Assembly (NCBI GenBank): GCA_030704615.1
Contig: CM060732.1
Span: 17,734,001 to 17,798,000 of the forward strand
Direction: 5' to 3'
DNA: 64,000 nt
DNA from: Takakia lepidozioides
Lineage: Eukaryota; Streptophyta; Takakiopsida; Takakiales; Takakiaceae
Shown here: one piece after another, positions 54,838-64,000 of the stretch
Layout of the letters: the number at the start of each line of letters is the position of its first letter
How positions within the stretch are numbered: the stretch's first letter is position 1
Position numbers and translations under genes: made by a program
The notes under the pieces: generated by a model
Databases searched by the model: none
The model's input: only the letters and a program-made list of their open reading frames with translations
What the model was told of the DNA's origin: nothing

Positions 54838-56745
54838 ATCGGCCACATAGGGCCAGTCTGCCAGGTTCAATTCACACTTACCTGGCAGCTCAAACAGTGT
54901 GCGTCAACGCACACTGTTTGAGCCCACCTTGTCAATGTTTTTTTCATGTGAAAATCGGCCACATAGGGCCACTCAGGCAGGTTCAATGCACACTTATCTG
55001 GCAACTCAAATAGTGTGCGTCAACGCACACTGTTTGAGCCCACCTTGTCATTGTTTTATTCATGTGAAAATCGGCCATATAGGGCCAGCCTGTCTGGTTC
55101 AATGCACACTTATCTGGCAGCTCAAACAGTGTGCGTCAACGCACACTGTTTGAGCCCACCTTGTCATTGTTTTCTTCATGTGAAAATCGGCCACATAGGG
55201 CCACTCAGGCAGGTTCAATCCACCCCGAATTGGAAGCTCAAACAGTGTGCGGCACCGCACACTGTTTGAGCCCCCCATTTTGCTTGTTTTTTCATGTTCA
55301 AAATGGCCACATAGGGCCACTATGGCAGGTTCAATCCACCCCGAATTGTAAGCTCAAACAGTGTGCGGTACCGCACACTATTTGAGCCCCCCATTTTGCT
55401 TGTTTTTTCATGTTCAAAACGGCCACATAGGGCCACTCTGGCAAGTTCAATCCACCCTGAATTGAAAGCTCAAACAGTGTGCGTCAATGCACACTGTTTG
55501 AGCCCCCCTTGTGCCTTGTTTTTTTGGTTTGGAAATGGTGCATACATGGGCCTCTCTGTCTGGTTCAATCCACCCCTAATTCGAAGCTCAAACAGTGTGT
55601 GCCAACGCACACTGTTTGAGCCCCCCTTCTCATTGTTTTTGGAATAATAAAATCGTCCAAACAGGGTATCTCTGTGAGGTTCAATGAACAATTTCCTGGT
55701 AGCTCAAACTGTGTGCGCCAACGCACATTATTTGAGCCCCCCTTCTCATTGTTTTTTTCATAATAAAATTGTCCAGACAGGGTAACTCTGTGAGGTTCAA
55801 TCCACACTAACCTGGCAGCTCAAACAGTGTGCGTCAACGCACATTGTTTGAGCCCCCCTCGTAATTGTTTCTTGAATGTGAAAATCATGCACACAGTCGC
55901 CTCTCTATAAGGTTCATTCCACGCTTTTTTGGAAGCTTAAACAGTGTGTGGCATTGCACACTGTTTGAGCCCACACTTGACATTATTTTTTCATTTTAGA
56001 ATCGACCACAAAGGTCATCTCTGTCAGGTTCAATTCACACTTACCTGGCAGCCCAAACGTTTTGCGTCAACGCACACTATTTGAGCCCCCTGATTTGCTT
56101 GTTTTTTGACATGAAAATTGTGCACCTAGGGCCAGTCTGGCAGGTTGGATCCACCCCGAAATGGAAGCTCAAATAGTGTGCGGCAACGCACACTGTTTGA
56201 GCCCCCTTCACTGACTTTTTTTTTATTTCAAAATTGGCCACTCATGGCCACTATGCCATGTTAAAATCACCCCTTATTGCAATCTCAAACAGTGTGCGGC
56301 AACACACACTGTTTGAGCCCCCTTGTCTGCTTGTTTTTTGTTGTGAAAATCGGGCACCTAGGGCCACTCTGGCAGGTTGAAACGAACCCTTATTGGAAGC
56401 TTAGACAGTGTGCGGCAATGCACACTATTTGAGCCCCCTCTCTGCTTGTTTTTCTATGTGAAAATTGGGCCAAACAAGGCCATTATGCATGCTCAAAACA
56501 CCCATAGTTGGTAGCACGAAGAGTGTGCGGCAACGCACACTGTTTGTGCCTCCTTTTTGGCCCCTCTCTGCCTGTTTTTTTGGTGGAAATGTGCCATATA
56601 GGGCCAAATATCATGTTGAAAACACCACTATTTGGAAGCTGAAACATTGTGCGGCAGCGCACAGTATTTTCGGCCCCCACACTGCTTGTTTTCTAATGAG
56701 AAATTGGGCCACATAGGGCCTATCTGCCATGCTCAAAACACCATC
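54838..56745 (+). repeat. Palindrome array A2 (16 units of about 116 bp)
   Basis: Sixteen cores at a regular 114-121-bp spacing (about 54885, 55004, 55121, 55237, 55353, 55469, 55587, 55703, 55818, 55936, 56052, 56168, 56284, 56400, 56517, 56638). The consensus arms are CTCAAACAGTGTGCG and CGCACACTGTTTGAG around a 4-base centre. Spacers (GTGAAAATCGGCCACATAGG, GGCAGGTTCAATCCACCC) diverge much more than the arms. The last two cores, nearest the gene, are most diverged. The core is shared with array A1. Confidence 0.92.
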
Positions 56746-56793
56746 GTTTCATGCCTCTATCTTATATCAATTTGAATGAATAACTCTGCAGGA

Positions 56794-59700
56794 GAAGATG
56801 CAAAGTGTGGCGGATGAGATCCCTTTGGGGCAGGGGAAGAGATCATTGTTGATGTGGACGATGAGTTCTATGAAAGCAAAGTTGCTGAGATGCTGGGGGG
56901 TCAGAAGGTAAACTCTCAGCTTGTGGTGCAAAGTATGCTTGCCTTGGGTGGGAGGTTGAAGATTCCCCTGTGTAGGTTGGTTTCCATGCCCGTCGTTCGT
57001 CCACCCCTCATCAAGGACATCCTAAAGCTGGAGGCCAAGTTTGTTCATGGGTATTTGGATGGATCCGCAGTCTTTTACGTTTCTACAAAGGATTCCAGAG
57101 CCAATGAGCTCCTTGTGGATGAGTCAATCGTGGACTCCTGGGATCCCATTTGGAGATAGGTGAACGAATCCTTCGAACTTCTTCTCCAGGAAACCTTCCA
57201 CCCAGTCATTCTCAGGGAAGATGTTTCACGTTTGGGATGGCAACCACCGGTTGCTTGCATGGATGGCTGTCATTGGGAGGCTGCACTCACAGGAGGAAGA
57301 GTGGCATTACTCTGTTTGATCGATGGTGCTGGATTGTGACGGGAACATGATGGGTCTTCTGACGGCAATGAATGATGTGAACAGGTTGGTTTCTCATTCT
57401 ACATGTTCCCCTTGTGGTTCCGTGGTTCTTTGGTTCCAGTCCTCTGTTGACGGTCCTTGAATTTCATTCTGACTTTCACACATCATTCTGCAGAGGGACG
57501 GAGACATCGCATGTCAAATCGAGTCTGGTTCACACACTGTACATGATACAAAGGATCGGGCAGATGCCCTTGACCAACTTCAAGACCATCCTTTCAGCAG
57601 AGACGTACAAGAAGTGCGAAAGCTCCAAGACATCAGAAATGTGGTACTCGTTGACCCGTGAGGCTTTCATGGAGTATATGTACGCGGTGAGATACATCTT
57701 CCATCATCTGGCCTTTCGATATTCCTGCTTCCATGTTTGTTTCTGTTTGTTTCCCTTGCCCTTGGGTTGATGCAACTCTCGTGCATTCCTTTGCAGCAAG
57801 ACATTGCAAATGCAGGAGAGCGTGACAAACTGGAATACTACAGCTCTACCCCTGAGGAGAGGAGGACAGCAAAGGGCGTTGAGAGTCACATCCAGAAGGA
57901 GATGACCGCCACAAGAAGGACTATTATGAGTGCTTTTGTGAAACAACTAAGAATTGCAGACCCAACCTTCGGACCAGAGTTCCTTCAAGAGGTGAAAAAC
58001 CATTACAACAAGCCAGGCAAATCGGAGAAGGCCCCAGTTACACAGTTGTCTACTGCCATTGTGTCTTCAGAATAGAAGGTGAAGTGGCTACAGATATGGA
58101 ACTCCGATCCCACTGTTAGGGATACCCACATGTTCCCCAGGCCGGAGAAAAAGAAGAAGACCCAGCGTGACATTCCTTTCAGTGACAATGTGCTGGACAC
58201 ATGGCTTCACAAGGCCACTTACTGGAGCCAGGTATGATGTCCTTTGCTGTGTCACTTTCTTTTTGCTTTTTCTGTCATTCTTTTTCCATGTTACATTGGT
58301 TGTGATTGTTTTTGTGTTCATTCTTGCTTCTGTATTGGTCTGCAGTTGGAGGAAAGGGCCCGGTCGGTTCTACATACGCAAGTGGCTGACTATGGGATCA
58401 CCATGATAGAACCGAAGGTCTCCTTTCAAGCATACATGAGGAAATGGAGAGCCACAGTGTGGCAATCTTGTTTCTTCAAAGAGTTCAGCAAGGATGTTGG
58501 CATCAGTCGAACAAATGAGCTTGACCAGCAACAGAAAGGAGAGGAAGCCTGGAAACGATGCCTTTATGGGTGCGAAATGGACTGTGCTTCTTTGTTTTGC
58601 ATAGACACAATCTCCTCCATCCAACCTGTTTTTGGCTGGCTCATATGAGTTTGTGGTGGAGTGTAATGTGTCGCATACTCTTTTAGGGGGTCTTCGTGAT
58701 GGGGTGGAAAAGCTGGGAGACAATATTTGCATTGCATAATGAGGTTCTCTGTTCCTGCAGGTACATAAAGTATGTTCTCATGGCAGAGAACTGCTTGGAC
58801 AAAACATCCTGATTTCGTGGACCTTTGGCTTGTCCCTGCTGGCAACAACCAGACCATGTTTACTACGGGGATCTTGCATGACTGGGGCCCAGACCATCTT
58901 TCTGCTTGTGGTTGGTATTTGGATTGCCCTGCTTCAGAGACCCCAGCTCAGGAGGTGTCTTTGAGGAGAGAGAATGAGCGTATAGCAGCTACCGCCGCAG
59001 CAGCCGACCTCGACATTCATGAGAGAAATTTGAGGACTCTTGCAGAAGGAGCCTCCCGCTCAGGATACACCGGGTAAAGGTAGAAAGGCAAAGGGAAAGG
59101 ATGTTGCTGGTGGTGGGGGAAAGGAAGGGGTAGGGGAAGGGGGCACAAGGGCAGGTAGGTGGGCAGGGAGTGTTACAGATACTGGCCCTCTGGTGGTTGT
59201 CCAGCAGACTCCACCGCATGGTAGGGGATCCGGGAGAAAGAACAAGAGGGTGGTTGATCCCAAGGACCCGTACCATGCAGTGGAGCATCCCACGAGGGTC
59301 ATTCGCCCTACCAGGTTGGAGATGGCCAACGTCAGGTTCCTTGCCATGATGGAGTCCAAGAAATCTGATTACAAGGGTGAACCATCACCAGTGTGGGAGA
59401 GGATTGTGGAGTTCCTCGGCACGGTGCGTGTTGTCTTTTGCTTCTTGTCTGTTGTGTGCATGGATCGTTTCAATCCTCTTGAGCATTCCATTGCATGCTT
59501 GTTTGCAGGCTAAAATGACCAATCATGGTGAACGGGAAGGAGGAGCCATATGCAGCCGAACTCATCATCTTGGACATCCCTGATGGGTTGCCAGGCCCGG
59601 ATGTCCCTTGATCGGGTGCTTGTCCAGGTTGGAATGCTTTTGATGAGCGCTACTGGCGGTGGATTTTCTCCCTTTGCAATTTCTTTCTGTCCGATGCAGG

Positions 59701-60955
59701 TGTTTTGGTGCTCATCCAGTCCATCGACCTTCGCTGTCGCCGTGCACTTGCCAGCTATTTGAAAGCCTCCGGTATGAGGGTCGTGAAGACATGGAATTGT
59801 GTGAACAGAATTTACCTGACGAAGGGGGATCGTCCCGGAGAGATGGTAAATCTGCCTTCTTATTCCTCTTCTTGGTGGTTCTCGGCTGGAGTTGCATAAG
59901 TCGCTCAAATGAATATGTAGGGGCCTGGTTTTCAAGCTTCTTAGTTCCTTGTGTATGTCATGTTCACAGACTCGTTTGTTTGAAGCTGTTTGTCTCGTCC
60001 GAGTGCACCCACCTACGACTCCAGCCGTCATTAGGGAGTTCGCCATCACTCATGGGGGCAAGTTCATAGAGACGAGAGGACAGATCCTCCCACGGATGAC
60101 ATGCACCACAACTACGTGGACAACAACGTGTGCTTGCAAAGGGGGAATGGGGTTCCTTGGAGAGGGGCCAGGGAGAGGAGCCCAGCTTTCATTCAGACGA
60201 TTGTGGAGTGCTGCACCTACACAGATGCCAGAGTTCTGGATTTGTCAATGGGCACAGGTTAGTCTCTTCAACATTCACTTTTCATGAGGTTTGTTTGACC
60301 TTGCACTTTCAGCTCTTCCCACCGTTCCAAATGTGTCTTCAATGTCTGTTTCCTTCATTGTATTCCACTGCAGGTGCCTCGTACCACGCTTGCAAGGCCA
60401 GTGCGCAACATCTCTTTGGGATTGAAGGGGATGCCGAGATTTACAAGAACCTCCTGATGGGTTTGGGTGGACACACTTCTCAAGTCCTTCCGAAGCCCCT
60501 ACCCGCTGATATTGATACAGGGGAGACTTCCGACAAGGAGCTGGATGACGACTTTGCCTGTGAGTAAGTTTAACCTGTGGATGCTTGCATTGTTGTTTCA
60601 ATACCCAGAATCACTATTCTTAAGGCAAAGTGCACATGGGAGATATCCTCTTCGTTGGACTTGTGCATTGCATCATTGTGTTCAAAATTGGTTTTTGTCC
60701 ACTTGTGCAGGAGTCCGCGTGCTTCCACTGACCCTCCAGGGCTAGCTATCACACCTTTTTGGACTTCTTTCAAGTCCTCCTCAGTCTTACGTCCTACCTG
60801 TCTATGCGGAGGCACTCGCAGCAAGCATGTCCATTCATGGCACTCGCAGTCCAACCATCGACGGCCGTGGTAGAAGACGTGGTGTTGGGGCCGGAATCTT
60901 TGTGGATGACATAGCACAGGAGGTCGATACTGATTCTGATGACTGTAACACTTGA
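56794..60955 (+). pseudogene. ParB-like plus N6/N4-methyltransferase-like gene, nine or more exons, decayed
   Basis: Exons by GT-AG borders: 56794-57384, 57494-57686, 57797-58231, 58346-58569, 58761-59423, 59509-59845, 59970-60257, 60374-60563 and from 60711 (stop at 60871 or 60955 depending on frame). Exon 1 has a ParB/sulfiredoxin-type motif, FHVWDGNHRLLAWM, with SMVLDCDGNMMGLL after it. Exon 6 has AELIILDIPDGLPG, placed like the DPPY catalytic motif, and a GVLVLIQS strand. Exons 7-8 join to LDLSMGTG/ASYHACKAS...LFGIEGD, like the SAM-binding motif. Catalytic motif before SAM motif is the permuted order of beta-class N6/N4 DNA methyltransferases. In-frame stops at 57157, 57317, 58073 and 59609, and frameshifts near 57200, 59520 and 60070, make this copy non-functional. 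The domain calls are my motif reading; I ran no profile search. Confidence 0.65.
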
Positions 60956-61645
60956 TATGAAGTTTTCTTTTGCTTTCATTCGGGGCCAATTTTGAAATGG
61001 GATGGTTGTGTGTCCTTGTTGTCATGTTTGCAATGTGTGCATGGGATGCAAATTCATGGGAACAAACTATCGTTGGAGATGGGGGTTGCATGGACTGCCC
61101 GGATTGTTCTTTCAATCTATTTAGTGTTTTGCGGAGCTCACAAGCTTGTGTGCATTGCAAAAACAAACAAACGTCTTTGGTCCGGGTAGAACATTCTCGC
61201 ATCATTTGCTCGTTGGTCTCCAAACCAATCCTGCTAGAAGAATGTTTGGTAAATCCATCATGATAAAGTCCACGTGATCAAAGAGCGTTCAGGCATTCTC
61301 AATTCTGGTGAGCATCCATGATGCTCCCACACATATCTGGCATGTTCGCAAGGGTGGTGAGTAAGAATTTTTTTCGCAGGGATCCGCTTTGGATGATGTG
61401 AGTGTGCACCTGCTCACGACGTAGACACATTCCAATGCAGGGGCTTGGTATGTTGATAACGTCTAAATGGATGCAATGGATAGAAAAGATGGATACAATG
61501 GATGTAACACATCCAGTCTGCATTCCCTGGAAATGGCTGATCAACCCGCGGAAATAGGCCCTGTATGCATGTTGATGTGGCGTGAGCCTGTGCTGGGCTC
61601 ATGGTTTCCTGGGCTCACGGGCTCACGCCTCTGGGCTCACAGAAT
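60956..61645. other. 3' flank of the methyltransferase-like gene
   Basis: No second gene was recognised. Small features: a GATGGATACAATGGATG-type repeat near 61470-61500 and four GGGCTCAC copies at about 61593-61640, next to the chromovirus breakpoint. Confidence 0.4.
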
Positions 61646-61997
61646 AGCACCCCCCGCTCCGGTTTTGTTGGCATGTGGTGCATGTCTTGACATACTCCTC
61701 GGCCTCCTCCCTCAGTTTGGGCCAGAAATACTCTTTCTTCAGGAGTGCCGCGGTGCGCTTGGGTCCGCTGTGGCCCGCAAGCAGGCCATCATGGCATTCT
61801 CTCAAGAGACTATCTCTGATCCCTCCCTTCGACACATAGAGGCGCTTTTGCTTGTACCGGAGCAGTCCATTTTGCAAGTGGAACTGCGATTTAACCCCCA
61901 TCCTCAAGTCCCGCATCACGGCCTTTGCAATCTCATCCTTCCGGTAAGCCTTCCAGATTTTTCTTTGGAGCGCCGTCTCGCCCCTGTACACCAACAT
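61646..61997 (-). pseudogene. Integrase N-terminal fragment
   Basis: HHCC zinc finger (HDGLLAGHSG ... CTTCQQNRSGG) followed by loss of homology at about 61646. No DDE core remains. Confidence 0.85.
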
Positions 61998-62000
61998 GAG

Positions 62001-63038
62001 CTACTGCTTTCTACTTAAAGCATTGGCCACCACATTGTCCCATCCCGGTTTGTACTGGATATCCACGTCGAACACTGCCAAAGTGTCTTGCCACCTAAGT
62101 TGTTTTGGGGACAACTTAGGCAGCGTGGCAAAATACTTCACCATGACATTGTCCGTGAACACCTTCACCGGGTTGGAACCAACATAGTGGCGCCAAAGCT
62201 CAAGGCAATGCACCACCGCCTTCATTTCTTTCTCGTGCGTAGGCCACCGTCGCTCCATTTCATTTAGTTTCTTACTTTCGTAAGCCATTGGACGTCCATC
62301 TTGCATGAGTACACCTCCAATCGCGAAATCCAACACATCCATATGAATCTCAAATGGACGGTCGAACTCCGGGATTTTCAGGACTGGAGCCTCCGCCATC
62401 TGCTGCTTCAACTTGGCAAAAGCTTGGCCACAAAAGGTGTTCCATACCCATACTTTGGATTTACACAGAAGGTCCGACAGCAGCCCCGCGATCTTGGCAA
62501 AATTTCTCACATACTTTCGGTAATAGGAGGCGAGTCCTAGGAAGGATCGCACTCCCGGGACCGAAGTCAGAGGCTCCCAGTCCAAGATCGCCCTCACCTT
62601 TCTGTCATCCATTTTGATCCCATCCTGTGTAATCACATGCCCTAGGAACTCTACTTTTGTGACCCCAAATTTGCACTTTGAAGCTTTGGCATATCGCTTC
62701 CCTTCCCGCAATTTCTGGAACACCCTTTTGAGGTGCTCCAGGTGCTCTTCCTTTGTTTTCGAGTACACCAAGATGTCGGCGATGTACACGATCACAAAGT
62801 CATCCAACCACTCCTGGAAAAGGCTGTTCATTAGCGTGCTAAAGGTCGCGGGTGCGTTGGTGAGCCCAAAAGGCATCACCAAGCACTCATACAAACCATA
62901 TCTTGTCATGCACGCGGTCTTCTCCTCATCTCCTTCCGCCACTCAAATTTGATGGTAGCCGGAACGCAAATCGATCCGGCTGAAATACTTCGCTCCTGCC
63001 AACCGACCAAAGAGGTCGTTGATCCTTGGCAAAGGGTA
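62001..63038 (-). pseudogene. RT and RNase H of the chromovirus
   Basis: RT motifs VMPFGLTNAPATFSTLMN and VEFLGHVITQDGI, then RNase H (EIHMDVLDFAIGGVLMQDG, WPTHEKEMKAVVHCLELWRHY, VANALSRKQ). The catalytic box reads VYIADIL at about 62775-62786: the first Asp of YIDD is Ala. A TGA at 62943-62945 falls where family members have Arg (GYHQIR). RNase H is open to 62001. Inactive. Confidence 0.88.
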
Positions 63039-63998
63039 CTAGTTTTTTATTGTCACCTTATTTAGAGCCCTGTAATCGACACACATCCACAACGTCCCAT
63101 CCTTCTTGTCTGCGAATAGCACCGGGGCTCCGTAAGGTGACTTACTCAGCCGAATGTACCCCTTTGACATTAGATCCTTGAGCTGAGTCTTCAGCTCGAC
63201 CAACTCTCTGTGGTTCAACCGGTAGGGCGCCTTGGCAGGCGGCTCCGATCCCGGTATCACCTCAATCTTGTGGTCAACTCCTCTTTGCGGTGGCAAGCCG
63301 CTTGGTAAATCCTCCGGCATCACATCCTGGTATTTCTCCAAAATCCCCTTGATCCAATCTGGGCTCGGCTCCATATCGCCTTCTCCCTTCAATTGTCTTA
63401 CGTAAAGCAAAAACTGGGGCTCGTGTGGCTCCTCCATGGCCCACTCCTTTGCTGACAGCAGGTTTATTCGCCCTCCCATTGGGTTGGGCGTTTTCGACAC
63501 TCGTAAAACTTCACCACCATTCCCACACGGTAGCGTGACTACTCTCTTGCAGCCATCTATGACCGCTTCGGACTTGCTCAAAAAGGTCATCCCCAAAATG
63601 AGATCCACTCCATCGATCTCGCCCTCCCAACTCCCCAGCTGAAGAGGAACATCGAACGCCAACTTCGTCGCCAGTTGTGGTTCTCTTTTGGCGGAACGCA
63701 TTTCAATAGAGGCCCCCATGTCACTTGTCGGGAGCCCCAGCTTTCGTGCCGTTGCCGGTGTCATGAAGGAGTGCGACGCTCCTGTGTCCACCAACAACGA
63801 CACGTTAGTTCTGGAAATTATCCCATTCACGAACATTAACTGACTTCCTTTACGCAAGGCGCTAGTTTCCTGATACAACACACAAGAGTAGTTGCCTACC
63901 TTGCAAGTCTTGGCGACCACCGCCTCCACCAAGCGGCTAATGGAATCTTCGGACAGCTCCGTGGCCGCTCGAGTCATGTTCAATTGTCGGGGTTTCAT
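63039..63998 (-). pseudogene. Protease and RT N-terminus of the chromovirus
   Basis: 319 open codons ending in a stop at 63039-63041 right after VTIKN. The protease active site [10 protein letters not shown] is intact; [11 protein letters not shown] and the linker [17 protein letters not shown] follow, then [20 protein letters not shown] of RT. A short deletion removes the RENFTICE part of the protease found in the other copies. Confidence 0.85.
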
Positions 63999-64000
63999 GC

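Larger units (their letters stand above)
61646..64000 (-). mobile_element. Chromovirus copy, protease to integrase zinc finger, both ends missing
   Basis: Minus-strand order: protease, RT, RNase H and integrase N-terminus run continuously from the window edge to about 61646, where integrase stops after its zinc finger. It shares family with 157-735 and 37047-41950 and supplies the RT and RNase H that those lack. No LTR is inside the window. Confidence 0.9.

Noticed and set aside
54838-56745. Regular repeats with equal spacing resembling a CRISPR array
   Set aside because: The genome is plant nuclear, the spacers are related to each other and about 80 bp long, and no cas genes exist; it is a tandem repeat with a palindromic core.

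Overview
This window looks like repeat-rich nuclear DNA from a plant. The only gene that reads as intact is a seven-coding-exon, five-KH-domain RNA-binding protein of the plant HEN4/RCF3 type on the minus strand (18620 to 14916). Nearly everything else is mobile DNA or its wreckage: Ty3/gypsy retrotransposons, a CACTA (Tnp2-type) element, a pogo/Tigger-type transposase relic, and arrays of palindromic tandem repeats. I saw no prokaryotic operons, rRNA or convincing tRNA genes. The pogo-type DDE relic and the ParB/methyltransferase-like gene make a spore-bearing plant or a charophyte alga plausible, but that is an inference and the species is unknown.

Layout. (a) 1-8.3 kb: a composite repeat region. 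Inverted-repeat arms at about 970-1470 (minus) and 6710-6993 plus 7918-8120 (plus) enclose a truncated copy of a methyltransferase-like gene, a 125-130-bp palindrome array (3.24-4.43 kb) and two arrays of a second palindrome centred on GGCGCC (4.89-6.71 kb). A chromovirus fragment lies at the left edge, and a solo LTR with perfect 5-bp target duplication sits in the right arm. (b) 8.3-14.4 kb: no recognisable gene. (c) 14.4-19.4 kb: the KH gene and its promoter. (d) 20.3-26.4 kb: degraded zinc-knuckle sequence, a gypsy RNase H/integrase remnant, the pogo-type transposase relic, and a small element bounded by 85-bp direct repeats. (e) 26.4-54.8 kb: nested transposons. A Tat/Athila-like gypsy element (copy 1) is broken by a CACTA element starting at 33373. 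The CACTA transposase intron carries a chromovirus (37047-41950, target duplication TTCTA), and the CACTA N-terminus is cut by a second gypsy element of the copy 1 family (copy 2, from 43414). A 500-N gap follows, then a 3' coding module and 3' LTR. (f) 54.8-61 kb: a 16-unit palindrome array directly upstream of a nine-exon decayed gene that appears to combine a ParB-like domain with a permuted N6/N4-type methyltransferase fold. (g) 61.6-64 kb: another chromovirus copy.

The most interesting item is (f), paired with its shortened relative in (a). In both places an array sharing the same CAAACAGTGTG palindrome lies on the 5' side of the same gene family, as expected for a mobile or selfish unit carrying its own binding-site array. 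Both copies here look dead (stops, frameshifts, internal deletion), so an active version would have to be sought elsewhere in the genome.
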